Shown here in pieces: positions 18,040-28,500 of a DNA stretch of 64,000 nt; position 1 is the stretch's first letter, and each line of letters opens with the position of its first letter. The position numbers were made by a program, and so were the translations under genes. The stretch lies in contig RPFO01000059.1 of NCBI GenBank assembly GCA_009746045.1, positions 2,179,716 to 2,243,715 on the forward strand, given 5' to 3'. The stretch comes from Mesostigma viride (Eukaryota; Streptophyta; Mesostigmatophyceae; Mesostigmatales; Mesostigmataceae). The notes under the pieces are model-generated. The model saw only the letters and a list, made by a program, of their open reading frames with translations. It had not been told where the DNA came from and made no database searches.

Positions 18040-18863
18040 ATTAATTAATTAATTAATTAAACTCGTGCTCCCGTTGGGGAGTCACGGAGCACCGAAGTGC
18101 TTTTAATCCCTGTGTGTGCACTACAGGAGAAAGGGCAGAGACCCCGGCCCAGTCTCCTTCATGCCAAAGGCATGCCACAGCTGCAATCGGGCGCGGCTAG
18201 CTAAAAGGACAGGCTAACGATCCGGCAAACTGTGGGTGCAATAAGACCCGTGTGAGCATGTCATAGCAAGGAGCGTGGGCAAGTAATCTGAACATAGCCA
18301 GGGCGTAGCATGGCTGTACTAGAACTAGGCTAAGGCTAAGTATGGCTGGTTGTGTACCGTGCGTTGGCGGCACGTGACTAGGTTTGTTGGCACAGCTAGG
18401 CAAACATTCTAGGCATGGCTGCCTTAGCGACAGTGACTCCAATGGTTACAAGCTAGGGCTATTGCTATTCTAGCCCGCTGGGGGCGTCCACATCTTGTGG
18501 TTGATCATCAGGTCCCCGCCCCTCCAGTACACCTTGGGCTTCTGGGGGTCCTGCTTATGGCGGAGGTATTCCGGCCACAGGTCGCGTCGCTGCTGTTGCT
18601 GAGCGGGGGTTAGGTCGTCATCCAGCGTCCAGGTGAGGTCGTGCAACCGCTTGCGACGAGAGAGGAACCGCTGCTTATCCTCAGGGGAGAGGAAGGTGAG
18701 CAGGACTGGTGGGGTGGCCGCCTTGTCCCGTGAGTGGGGAAGGCGGTGGCACCCACGCAGTTCTACCTCACCTACCAGGCCCATGAGGGTAAGAAGCTGG
18801 TTCTTGATCTCGTCAGCAAGGGAGGTTGACGTCTCACCTGGCTCACAAGCAAGGGAGGGTGAC
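18040..18863 (-). mobile_element. 5'-truncated LINE-like insertion, 824 bp, with target duplication
   Basis: It is flanked by a 13-bp direct repeat, GTCTCACATTATA (18027-18039 and 18864-18876). On the minus strand it ends in a hairpin (18062-18089) and a TTAA-repeat tail (18040-18060) that abuts the duplication, as target-primed reverse transcription would leave. Near its 5' end (18784-18470) it encodes a fragment resembling a LINE ORF1 C-terminal domain. Confidence 0.8.
18470..18784 (-). CDS. ORF1-like fragment of a LINE
   Basis: 104 codons. The pattern of a PVLLTFLSPEDKQRFLSRRK segment followed by DDDLTPAQQQQRRDLWPEY and KVYWRGGDLMIN resembles the C-terminal RNA-binding domain of L1-type ORF1 proteins (the 'single-strand nucleic acid binding then L-T-P-Q-Q-RR' layout common in algal and plant L1 elements). 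It lies inside the 18040-18863 insertion and is a fragment: no RT follows. The family call is from memory of the pattern and should be treated as moderate. Confidence 0.5.
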   Translation of the reverse strand: MGLVGEVELRGCHRLPHSRDKAATPPVLLTFLSPEDKQRFLSRRKRLHDLTWTLDDDLTPAQQQQRRDLWPEYLRHKQDPQKPKVYWRGGDLMINHKMWTPPAG

Positions 18864-18876
18864 GTCTCACATTATA
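18864..18876 (+). repeat. Target-site duplication, right (13 bp)
   Basis: GTCTCACATTATA, identical to 18027-18039. Confidence 0.8.
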
Positions 18877-19135
18877 CCATGTATTATTGTATTTGGTAAC
18901 TACTGTTGACGATGCCATTCACGTACATGCAGCTACAACATTGCCCTGCAGAGTTATTCGCATATGGCCCCGTGACATATCAAGGAGACATCCAGCCCCT
19001 GTGACATATAGGCACATGAGCGATCGCATGAGCAGTGGTGCTTACTACATGCAACTGAACACTCCTGGCCGCTAGGAACAGTTGCCCTGATCACGCGAGT
19101 TTGTGTCTAGCTAAACTGTCTAGATCTCGATGAAC
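18877..19135. other. Unannotated spacer
   Basis: There is no gene or repeat I can support between the 18-kb insertion and the next LINE-type tail. Confidence 0.4.
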
Positions 19136-19417
19136 GTTAATTAATTAATTAGAAACATAACTCCGTTGGGAGTACATGTAGTAGCACATATCCCGGAGAA
19201 GGGGCATATGGCTTTTAATACATTCTGGGCTACTTCCTGCAAGAGTGGAATGTAAGCAACACTTGCTCTAGGTGCCTCAAGGGCACCAGCACCACCATGC
19301 TGTCTCAGGTTCAACCCAACTAAGGGGATCCTGGCACGGGGGAGGAAGATCATCATGGCTATACAAGAGCTAGGGCATGGCTTCTCAACAGAGAGCATCT
19401 CTCTGCATAGGCATTAG
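19136..19417 (-). repeat. Short LINE/SINE 3' fragment with TTAA tail
   Basis: On the minus strand it ends with a CTCCGTTGGGAG hairpin core (19161-19172) and a TTAATTAATTAA tail (19136-19151). Its first 60 bp match the end of the next element (19418 onward) closely, sharing the order hairpin, CATGTAG, CACATAT. Non-coding; no target duplication seen. Confidence 0.6.
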
Positions 19418-20520
19418 AAAATTAAATTAAATCATACCATGCCTCCGTTGGGAGATCATGTAGCACATATTCCTTGATGGTTGGGTGGGATGGAAGGAGC
19501 CGCGTAATCGAACTAACCTAACTCTAATCTAGTCTAGAAAAATCCTAACTACCCTACTCATCACAACGCCTCCTCCGCTTGGGGGGAGGTGGTTTGCCCA
19601 CAGGGTCGGGCGTGTGAGCCTTGACAATCCTCTTCCACCGCGTCTTGTTCTGCATGGCAGTCCAAAGAAGGGAGAGAGAGTGGATGCGGTATTCAAACTG
19701 GGCTGCCGGGACCAGTAGGTCATCCAGCAACATCTGTACGTAGTTCGTGACATGTTTCCCTACCTTTTTGGGAATGTCCTTGGGGCCAGGCCAGGTCAGA
19801 ATGTGCCGTCCTGGCTGGCCAAGCCGCTGGGGGCCGGCCAGACCAAGGGCGGTGTCGACCTGGCTGGTGCGAGCAAGGTGTCCTACAAATGCTATCCTAC
19901 GCTGTCTAATCTCGTCCGAAATACGAGGCATGCCCTGATACAAAGACTCTGATGACGGGCGCTTGGAAAACCCTACGTTGAGGACCTGTCGGAGCATCCT
20001 GTAAACTGTGCCGTCTAGCCTAGATGCCAGCGTGGGTGTGATTGTCCACGCCTCGGCGCCATACGTGAGCACCGTAAGGACGAGGACCTTGAAGAGCATG
20101 CGCTTGCGGTGGTCGCCCAGGCCCTTGGAGCGCCAGTAGGTGTTGAGCGAACGAAGCCCTAGAGGCCAGGCCAGGCGGGTGTCCACATCGTCGGCGGTGT
20201 CAGGGAGCCAGCTCCCTAACAGCTTGAAGCGATCGCGGAACGGGACCGTCGTCCCATCGAGCAGGCGCGGCAGCGGCGGTGTACTGGAGGCCCCAATCAC
20301 CATCGCCTCAGTTTTGACACTAATCTCCAACCCCACCGCCCTCGCCTCCAGGCCCAGACAGTCCAGCCAGGTCTGAATGTGCTCGGGGCGCGCGATGAGG
20401 GTGGTGTCATCCGCATAAACCAGTCCATATACAGTACCCCATTGTCTCACATTCTGCGATGATGAAAAGGTATAGGGGCTGGCGCGGTCCAAGAGGCCGG
20501 TCAGGCGCCGCCGTAGCCAA
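19418..20520 (-). mobile_element. 5'-truncated LINE with YADD reverse transcriptase
   Basis: The RT frame (20492-19554) is followed by a short 3' UTR, a CCTCCGTTGGGAG hairpin core (19442-19454) and an A/T tail (19418-19432). Palm motifs upstream of YADD are missing, so the 5' end is truncated near 20520 where it meets another decayed LINE. Confidence 0.75.
19554..20492 (-). CDS. LINE reverse transcriptase, C-terminal half
   Basis: 312 codons. GLVYADDTTLIA is the catalytic YADD box of a non-LTR reverse transcriptase. It is followed by the thumb-region pattern (KLLGSWLPD ... RMLFKVLVLTVLTYGAEAW) and a C-terminal region (RQRRIAFVGHLART) seen widely in LINE proteins. The finger and palm motifs before YADD and any endonuclease are absent, so it is a truncated copy. 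The basic C-terminus (PPPPKRRRRCDE) may bind nucleic acid. The frame itself is intact, suggesting a fairly recent insertion. Confidence 0.8.
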   Translation of the reverse strand: MDRASPYTFSSSQNVRQWGTVYGLVYADDTTLIARPEHIQTWLDCLGLEARAVGLEISVKTEAMVIGASSTPPLPRLLDGTTVPFRDRFKLLGSWLPDTADDVDTRLAWPLGLRSLNTYWRSKGLGDHRKRMLFKVLVLTVLTYGAEAWTITPTLASRLDGTVYRMLRQVLNVGFSKRPSSESLYQGMPRISDEIRQRRIAFVGHLARTSQVDTALGLAGPQRLGQPGRHILTWPGPKDIPKKVGKHVTNYVQMLLDDLLVPAAQFEYRIHSLSLLWTAMQNKTRWKRIVKAHTPDPVGKPPPPKRRRRCDE

Positions 20521-20846
20521 GAGGGGAAGGAGCCGGCAGCTTTCCGCCCACGACTGAGCGACAGAGCCTAAAAACGCCGCTTGCCGGCCAGCCGGGCGGC
20601 ATGGGTCAGACCGCAGCCGCCCATCCGGCTGGGCAGTCTGATGTTTATAATCCCGGGAAGCGATGCGGAGAGAATGGGTCGGGAGATCGGGGCCACGTAC
20701 CAGCTGCGCCAAGGCCGACTGGATGCGTTAGTCGTGGCCGACGGCGGCCGGCCGGACCTGGGCGGGGAGTGCGACCCGGAGCCAATAAACGACGCGAGGG
20801 TGCGCGCAAAACCAGAGAAGCAGCCCCTTGGTACGTCTGCGAATCA

Positions 20847-21797
20847 TTAAGAAGGCGACTCAATCAATGGCAAGACCTCGTTGGTGCGCCCCTCGATGGC
20901 GGCCCGTAGTAGGGCGTCGATGACAAAATCGGGGTCGCCTACCGGAACGCCGAGGACGTCCAACCCACGAAGACGTTTGTTCCGGCCCAGGAGCTGCGGC
21001 GAAAAGCCAGAGCAATCACCATGGGGCGCTAGTACGCCGCGCATTTGGCCAGGGTCAACTCGAGGTTGATGTCGGCCACTGCCGTCTAGCTGCAGGGCCA
21101 GAAGGGCCGCGTCGGTGCATGTCCTGCAAGGTGCCCATGAGGCAGATCGATGTCGTTGAGGTATGCCAGTTGGGCAACCGCCGGGTGAGCGGCGTGGACC
21201 GCGCCGAGGCAAGCCTGGAGTGGGCGGCAAAGTACAGGGCCCCCAGGGGGTCGCCTTGCTGGGTGCCGGACCTCGACAGCAAGTCGGCGTTCGTGCCGTC
21301 CTCCAAAGTGTAAACCAGTTGACCCGGCTGGCTGTTGCACACAGTGGTCAAAGCCTCACGGAGGTCCTCGAAGTGCTCCACAACCGCCGCAAACATGCGC
21401 GTGCGGGACACGCTGTTGAAGGCCTTGTGGCAGTCGACCTTGACAACCGCGTGCGTGGGGTGGGCCTGAAGATGTGCCTGCACGGAATGGATGATGACAT
21501 CAGCCCCACCTTCGGACGCCACCCCCAGCTGGGCGGCCACAGAGGTCTCGCCCACCGCGAGGGGGGGGCAGAAATATTCATGGACCTCGGGCGCTTTTTG
21601 GCGGCAAATCACTTTGCCCACCGGCTTGCGGAGCACCTCGCGATCGTGCGCACCTTGCCCACGGCGGGGGGCAGGACACCCTTGAGCCAGGAGGCGCGCG
21701 CCCGCCAGCCACTCGCGCGCAGGGGGGGGACGCGACCCGCCGCCAGGTCAGTGAGGGTGTCAAAGAGAATGTCCTCGCCCCCGTGCCCCACCAGCAC
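20847..21797 (-). pseudogene. Decayed LINE reverse transcriptase (restriction-endonuclease-type lineage)
   Basis: RT motifs are spread over three minus-strand frames. LTDLAAGRVPP lies at about 21760; VGKVICRQ, VVKVDCHKAFNSVSR and GTQQGDPLGALYF at 21600-21200; LAYLNDIDLPHG, where YLDD has become YLND, at about 21170; and a GLDVLGVPVGDPDFV segment near 20930. The AFNSVSR and QQGDPLG pattern is typical of LINEs that carry a C-terminal restriction-like endonuclease. Several frameshifts and the altered catalytic box mark it as dead. It ends at a stop at 20847, next to the YADD LINE. Confidence 0.75.
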
Positions 21798-21805
21798 CTC
21801 CTAGT

Positions 21806-22030
21806 GCTCGTAGCGCCATACGCATGTATGTATACATATATATTTTAAAAATATAATTACTTACAGCAGAGTGAAATCACTCAAACCAAAGCAAACGCCC
21901 AGCTATAAACCTATATACAGAGCCATGTCAAAGCTCTATACTACGATAAGACCAATGGAAACGCCTAACGGGAGGAACCTAATAGCCCTGCTGCACCGCA
22001 AAATCAGCCCGCGTACGGCGGAGCATGATG
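21806..22030 (-). other. 3' UTR and AT-rich end of the endonuclease-bearing LINE fragment
   Basis: Follows the endonuclease stop on the minus strand and ends in an AT-rich run (TATATATTTTAAAAATATAA, 21838 onward) that looks like a retroelement tail. Confidence 0.4.
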
Positions 22031-22985
22031 TCAGCCATGGCCTGAGTCAGCGCCACCGACAAGCGCTGCATGACGCCAATATGACGTCCAGGTCCGCGCC
22101 GACCATGGGGCCCGCTGGCCCTCCAGGTCCAGCCGGTCCTCCCGGAGCCGGCAACACTCCTTGAAGAAGGCGGAGGTCAGGGGCCCCATGGCCCCAAACT
22201 CCTCCAGGACAAAGGGCACCACACGATGGTGCCCGACGTCGCCGTAGGCCAGGAGCTTGGCCCGCTCCGCCCGGTCCGCCGTGTAACCTGCCGTGAGGGA
22301 GGCCCCAGCCACGTGGCTAAGAGCCAAGGGCCGCGCCACCGAAACGTCAATAAGCAGATGCCGGCCACCCCCCTCAAAGTCCAGCACCACGATGTCAGGC
22401 CGGTGGTTGGGGGAATAGAAGGCAGCGCCATCCGCATCCTCGGACCGGATGTTCGCGTGGGGGAAAACCGACCGAATCATGGCGAGCACCACCGTCAGGA
22501 GGACAGTGTGCAAATACAAATACCAATTCTGATTCTGTTGGCCCCCCATGCAGGCAAGGTAGTGAGTCCCCGTGGGATCCAGCGGCTGCCCACAGCTACC
22601 ACAAGGCCGCCCGGCCGGAACAAGAGGCTGCGGGGCAAATAGCTGGTGCCGGAGCGCCACCGAGTAGTGGCTGGGAGCCAAGGCGAATGGGGGGGCCATG
22701 GGAAGAGCACGAAGGTACGCCGAGCCCACACTCCGCAAGGAAAGCGAGAACAGCCACGCACGTCCCTGGGCGTTGAGGTCCGCGAAAAGAGCAATCCAAG
22801 CAGCCGTGTGCAGAATACCCGCGTAGGTTTTCTGGTGTTTATCGATGACGCGAGCAGGGAATGCGGCGGGAGATTGAACGGAGGCGACCGAGGGAGTGCC
22901 GCGAGGGAGGTGGCGCTGTACCGCCTGAGCGGCACGGACGGGAGAACAGGCCTGCTGGATCTCAGCATAGGCCTCCTGGATGGCG
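22031..22985 (-). CDS. LINE C-terminal restriction-like endonuclease
   Basis: This is the domain that nicks target DNA to prime reverse transcription. A zinc-binding CCHC cluster (CGSCGQPLDPTGTHYLAC) is followed by the PD-(D/E)xK-type motif RPDIVVLDFEGGGRHLLIDV. The frame is open from about 22985; the first Met is at 22738, and the sequence before it is coding-like, so the ORF is 5'-truncated rather than starting there. On the minus strand this domain lies upstream of the RT fragment at 21.8-20.8 kb, the reverse of the order within one LINE, so the two belong to different insertions or the locus is rearranged. Confidence 0.8.
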
Positions 22986-22989
22986 TTGA

Positions 22990-23081
22990 CGTCTGGGGGG
23001 GACGTCCACTATATCTTTATTGGGGAATTCAGTGCCCCGTGGTCTCCCAACGGGGACACGAGACAAAATAATTAATTAATT
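22990..23081 (+). repeat. LINE-type 3' hairpin and tail in plus orientation
   Basis: CCCCGTGGTCTCCCAACGGG and GACACGAG (23035-23062) form the same hairpin as at 9.5 and 18 kb, followed by an AATTAATTAATT tail (to 23081). It lies head to head with the minus-strand endonuclease fragment, as an inverted LINE insertion would. Confidence 0.6.
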
Positions 23082-24860
23082 GATATGAATGAGAATGCGT
23101 TGTCTCGTCATTGTTGAAATGCATGAAATGTGGGCCCCGGCCACCGTTCAAGATGGGACAGGGGGCAAGTGGGTGATACTCTGCTTGGATCATGAATTTC
23201 TAACTTATATACCTACAACAATCGCGATAAGGCATTACAGAACCTCTTCACTCTTGACGATTGGCGCACGCGTCCAGGCTCTGGTTCCACTTACATATAC
23301 CCCTAGGGTTGCTAGCGTGGCTATGCCAGGGCGGGATAAGCCGTCCTGCGCCTCAGTCAGGGTTTGATCTGGGTGCTCCATGGCACCTAGTCTGCGAACG
23401 CATGCATTGCTCCTCATTTCAGGCAACCAAACGTCGTCTCTATACCATATTCACTCACAGGTAAGATGCCGTGCTTGCGGTTGATCACTTGAAGTACTCA
23501 GTATATCTGACGGAGTTGGTATAGTACATACCATGTCACTGAACGCTAGCCAGCCATGATTTTGATGTAGTACAACTCTACACATATCCAAGCCCACTCA
23601 TCTCCATCCTCAACGACTCGACAAAAGCTTTAGTTGGTGAAGCTAGGTAGTAGCTAATAGGCCCAGAAATCTCAAAGATAATGCCAGTGAAGTATATGCG
23701 GGACTGAATGTGAAGTGTACATGACAAATATGTAGGCTTGAATGAGCTTCGACCCTTGATTGAGGGATGAAGCACCGTGGCCCGATAAAACTATCGAACT
23801 CTGCAAGGCAAGGATGGTCTGATGACGCTATTATACACCCATTTATAATTACTTACACGCTGCACGGAAAAAGCTTTCTTTTCCAAAATCCAAGCAAGGC
23901 ATTCGACACGTCGTTGACCGATGACTCGACGTCGGAACTAGCTAGTACAGTACTGTAGGGGACGCCAGAGCAGAAAGGGCGGCAAACGCTTTCACCGTGC
24001 GCCAACTGGCAGCTGTGAGTACGTCAGCCGCCACGTGGAGATCTCCCCAAAATAATGTGAAGATTTGCCTGACTTTTCCTACTGGCATCCGGCGACTGAA
24101 GGCATTCTGGCGAACAAGCCAAAATGTTTGCGCACGTGCGGGGCTGCTGCCGACAAAATGTAATATCGCCATGGTTGGAGCAGCGTAACCGAGCACGGGC
24201 TGTTCCCTCTACGCTATAGTTATGACGTCCAGCGCTCCTGGCCTTCTGCCAGCAGCATGTGATCTGGGCGCTTGTGCATATCCCCCATCTGCCAATTGGT
24301 AAATGAGCCGCCGCGGCAAAAATTCGTCCCTGTTGCATGGCAGTTGTGTTTGCGTGCGGCCAGCAAGGAGTAGTTGACTGCATTTTAATGCTAATCTAAA
24401 CACGTCAGCATTTCCACTTGTCTGGATATTTGAGCAGGTACGGAGCCCATATTACCGACTGGTGCCCGTCGACCCGCCTTTTCGCATACGCTGCTCGTAA
24501 CGCGGTTGTTTTGCTGCTCCCAGAGGAGAAAAAGTTTCAGGCCATTCTTGCTGGTTAGTACTTACCTTGCTCTCGTTCATATCCGTTAGACTGGCGCATG
24601 TAGTTTGAATGCTACAACATGCGTGTTTTCCTGCTTGTAGAAGCACGCTTTGGGCGGTTTTCCGTCGTTTTGCGTGCGTGGCCCAACATAAATTGTCGTC
24701 GGCCGCGACTTGCACTGCACGAGTTGATGCGCGATTAGTGTCACACATGGCATCTGCGAACCTCGCTCTCAGTGACTCAAAGGCTTGATGTGATGTGAGG
24801 CTTCTTGTCGAAATTCAGCCTTCCGTTAGATACTAGTTATGATGTTTGTGGTTTTAGTTG
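23082..24860. other. Region without a recognised gene
   Basis: Mixed-composition DNA with many stops in all frames. I see no transposon ends, RNA genes or conserved protein motifs. The 5' exons of the Gemin5-like gene could lie here (an ATGGCATCTGCGAAC start at 24747 is followed by a stop after 13 codons), but none can be supported. Confidence 0.4.
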
Positions 24861-25404
24861 AAAATATTCTAAGCAATGTCACTTTGTTGTTCATGCATCC
24901 ACGTTTGTCGCACAGCTCGCGCGCCAGGGAATAGCTCTTTGCCACATATGCCTGCTATATGCGCCTGCTTTTGTGCCTCCTTGTCTCTGTTGTGTTTCCT
25001 TCTTTCAGATCTGTTTTCTTGTCTCTGTTGTGTTTCCTTCTTTCAGATCTGTTTCTTGTCTCTGTTGTGTTTCCTTCTTTCAGATCTGTTTTCTTGTCTC
25101 TGTTGTTTTTTCCTCTCTTCGATGTATGTCCTAAAATATTCTAAGCAATGTCACTTTGTTGTTCATGCATCCACGTTTGTCGCACAGCTCGCGCGCCAGG
25201 GAATAGCTCTTTGCCACATATGCCTGCTATATGCGCCTGCTTTTGTGCCTCCTTGTCTCTGTTGTGTTTCCTTCTTTCAGATCTGTTTTCTTGTCTCTGT
25301 TGTGTTTCCTTCTTTCAGATCTGTTTCTTGTCTCTGTTGTGTTTCCTTCTTTCAGATCTGTTTTCTTGTCTCTGTTGTTTTTTCCTCTCTTCGATGTATG
25401 TCCT
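24861..25404 (+). repeat. Tandem duplication, 272 bp x 2, rich in acceptor-like sites
   Basis: Sequence from 24861 repeats from 25133 with a 272-bp period. Inside each copy a roughly 37-bp subrepeat built on CTGTTGTGTTTCCTTCTTTCAG occurs about three times. Each subrepeat is a polypyrimidine tract plus CAG, so the block holds six or so 3' splice-site look-alikes just before the first recognisable exon of the WD40 gene. Confidence 0.8.
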
Positions 25405-25482
25405 TCTCTCAATTGTGTAACGTTCTTTCTTTTGTGCTTGTTCTCTCTTTCCTGTGCTTTCTTTTCTTTTGTGTCTGAGTAG

Positions 25483-25577
25483 GGCATTCGAACCGCGTGA
25501 CGGCCGTGGCCTTCTGGCACACGGGCCCGTCCTGGGTGTGCTCATGCCACGAGCAGGGCCGGCTGTTGCTCTTCTCG
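25483..25577 (+). CDS. GEMIN5: Gemin5-like exon (first recognisable)
   Basis: Begins with 2 nt that complete a codon from an unseen exon, then HSNRVTAVAFW ... CSCHEQGRLLLFS, a WD40 blade. Acceptor after TTTCTTTTGTGTCTGAGTAG; donor GTGAGT at 25578. Confidence 0.75.
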
Positions 25578-28500
25578 GTGAGTGGGGGAAAGGAAGCATG
25601 CCTGGGATGTAGGGCATTTGTCGGGTGGGTGGGAGTGCCTGGGATGTAGGGCACTTGTCGGGCGGGTGGGCGTGGGTGGGTGGTATTTTTTTTCTATGTG
25701 GGTGTCTTGCATCTGGGCAAGACAATGGCCTGGCGGTGACAGCGGGAGCACCACACGGGGGACTGCAGGTGGACGCCATAGCATGCCTCGCAAACTTGCA
25801 TGCAAGCACCTCGCAGAGGTGCATCCATGACCACCCGACATGGTGGGCTGTTCATGTCTTGCTGCTCATGGCAAGGGGGGGGCAGGGCGACGAGGCACCA
25901 GGCCAGCGCCGCAAGGAGTACTGCTGCGTTACAAGCCGCCGTGCATTGGGAAGCCTTCATGCCTTCGGGAGGATGCGTGTGTGGTGAATGGGAGCCGGCA
26001 GCCTGTCACCTTGCGGCTGACAGTCACTCTCTTTTGAAAACCTGCCTTTAGTCAGTGTACTGCCTGTTGCCGCTAGGCCTGGCTCACAGCTGTGGATGGG
26101 AGTGACTTTCCAGTATATGGGTCTGATGGCGTCGTGTCAGGGTGCTGGCAAGCCTTGGGACATGGAACCTCAGGGTGGAAGGGAGACCCTGGGTTTATTG
26201 TGTTCAGAGCGATCCACGGCTGTGAAGGGACCCCATTCCCATGGGTTGGAGGTAACAACCCGCATGCCTCCATCACAGCTTGGGTTGCCCTGCTCTGGGT
26301 ACCCCAGCTTTGGGTTGCCTCGTAGTCCTCATCCGCTGCTACAACTGGCTCTCGCTCTTGTTTGCCGCCTTTTGGTGAATGCCTCTTACACTTGCACGGT
26401 CCACACCCTGTCGCGCGCGGCCTTGCTTGTGCCACGCGCCCTTCCTCAACGTCCCTATTGCGTGCTGCCGTGCCTGTGCCACCATGCGTGCACAGGCGTC
26501 GGCCGATCGCAGCGTGCGCGTGTGGGATGGCAGCGGTGTGACGCCCCCCCTCATCCTCAAGGGCCACAAAGTGGGTGGGAAAACTTGTGGCAGGGGTCAT
26601 AGCATGCATCCGGTTGGTGGGCGATAGTGGGACACCAGGTGCGCAATAACGTGCAGCAGGGGTGGCTAGCATGCGTCCAATAGGGGTGGTAGTGGGCAAG
26701 ACTGGTGGCTGCAGGTGCGTTGTAATAGCCAGCTTGTGCCAGCCAAATCGCAAGGCAGCACGTGGCCCTTGTCAGCGGACTCGGTGCCATGCGGCAATCA
26801 TCGCCTGGGGTGGGTCCCGCATATCTCCTTCTGATTGTAGTCCACCATGCACTTGTTGGCGCTTTGCCTCGTGTTGTGGTCGTGTCTGTGTTGCTTGCCC
26901 TTTTCCCCCGCCCGCACAACGGGCGTGGGTGGACAGCATGGTGGCGTATGTCGTGCGTTTAGTCAAGGAATGCACTGGGTGTTGTGGATGCCAGCAGGGG
27001 TGGGATTACCCGTTCTGCAGCAAATGGCGTGTTTCCTTCTCCAGGCTAACTTTGCCAGGCCACTAGGCGCGGGGTGCCATGTCCTGCAGCGGCCACACAA
27101 GGGGACATGGGATGTGCAGGGGATGGGGGCCTTTGATGAGGATGCCACGGGCAAACGCCCCCGGCAGCAAATGGTGGTGGCTCTGCGTACAGCTCTCCCG
27201 TGGACGTGGGGGAGTGGCGGAAGAAAGCAAATAGCTCCTTTTCCCCTTGGCGCCTGTCCTATATTTATCTTGCTTCGCTTCGCAATGTAGGCTGAAAATT
27301 CGGTGCCCCCTTTGCCTCTCACGGGGCGTGTGTGCTGGCATGTATGCGGCGTGGCAGGTGGAGGTATCCGCCATCTGCACGTCACGACTGGGCGCGTTCT
27401 CAGCCGCATCAGGTGAGGGTGGACCCAGTGCTCGACATATAAGCGCATCAGACTGGGTGCACATTGAGGTCTTGTGGATCCAAGCCTGTCAATTCGGCGA
27501 GGATGAATCCGGGCTGATCCGTCAGTAAACATGCCGCGGAAGGGAAGGTCGAGTCGGTGGCAATGCAGGGCCCCTCACTTGAGTCACTGGGCCCCCATGC
27601 TACTGGAATACAAGCGTGGTTGCTGCAGCGCCGCGCGTACATGTGCTGCGCTGGCGTGCCCCCCCACCATGATGGTGCGGCCATCAGTGTGCCCCTCATG
27701 TAGCGTTTCTCATAAATAGCGCGCGCACAGCGTGTGGTTAGGGGGGTATGGGTGGTACCTCGTCACCGCGACAGCAACACGTCCACCTCCATACAAGTAC
27801 CGTGGGACGCTGCTGTACTGGGTGCACGAGAGGGGTTGTATGTGCCTGAGCCGGATGTTATGCGGCACCCAGTGGAGTTGGTATTAGATGGTGCAATATG
27901 GTCACTGTAGCCAGATAATCAATCCCATCTTAAGAACAAAGACCCACGTACTGATCTAATAGTGCACTGCCAGGTTACAGGGTACCTGCGCCAGCGCAGT
28001 GCGCATGCTGGCAGCCGTGAAACAGGCGCACAAACACCGGCAGTAGAGCAGCCGCACAGCCCGTTCTCTTGTCCTTCTTGCCTCGCTCCCACCATGCCGT
28101 CCATGTAGATAGGCCAGCCTCATGGACGCCCAAGTAGAGATACCACAAGTGGCCTTGGAGCGGACGCTGTCGTGATCCATGCGCCTTGGTCCTGCGCCTG
28201 CGCTCGATGGATGGTTCCCCACGCCGCAGGCGATGCATCTGGCAAGCTGCTGGTGTGGTCCGGCTTGTCGCATGCCAAGCTGGCAGCTGTCACCCCCGCC
28301 ACCTTCTCAGTTGGGAGCTCCCCCATCGTCTGCCTGGCGCCCTCCCCGATAAAGGTGCGTGGTTGACACCCTCTCCCTTGAACGCTGCTGCAATGGCAAA
28401 ATTTCTGCACCCAGCCAGATGCAGGTGCGTGGCCGCGTTTCCTTTGTGGTGTGTGCGGTGTTTCCACGTCGCTAGAGCACATGGCCCGCACGGTTCACGT

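Noticed and set aside
21163-21804. 213-codon plus-strand ORF
   Set aside because: It is antisense to clear RT motifs on the minus strand and shows no recognisable domain.
24747-24788. ATGGCATCTGCGAAC as the start exon of the Gemin5-like gene
   Set aside because: It stops after 13 codons, no donor in a suitable phase is seen, and no similarity supports it.
24876-25478. 200-codon plus-strand ORF rich in Cys, Phe, Leu and Ser
   Set aside because: It spans the 272-bp tandem duplication of pyrimidine-rich, acceptor-like sequence; the hydrophobic look comes from T/C-rich DNA.
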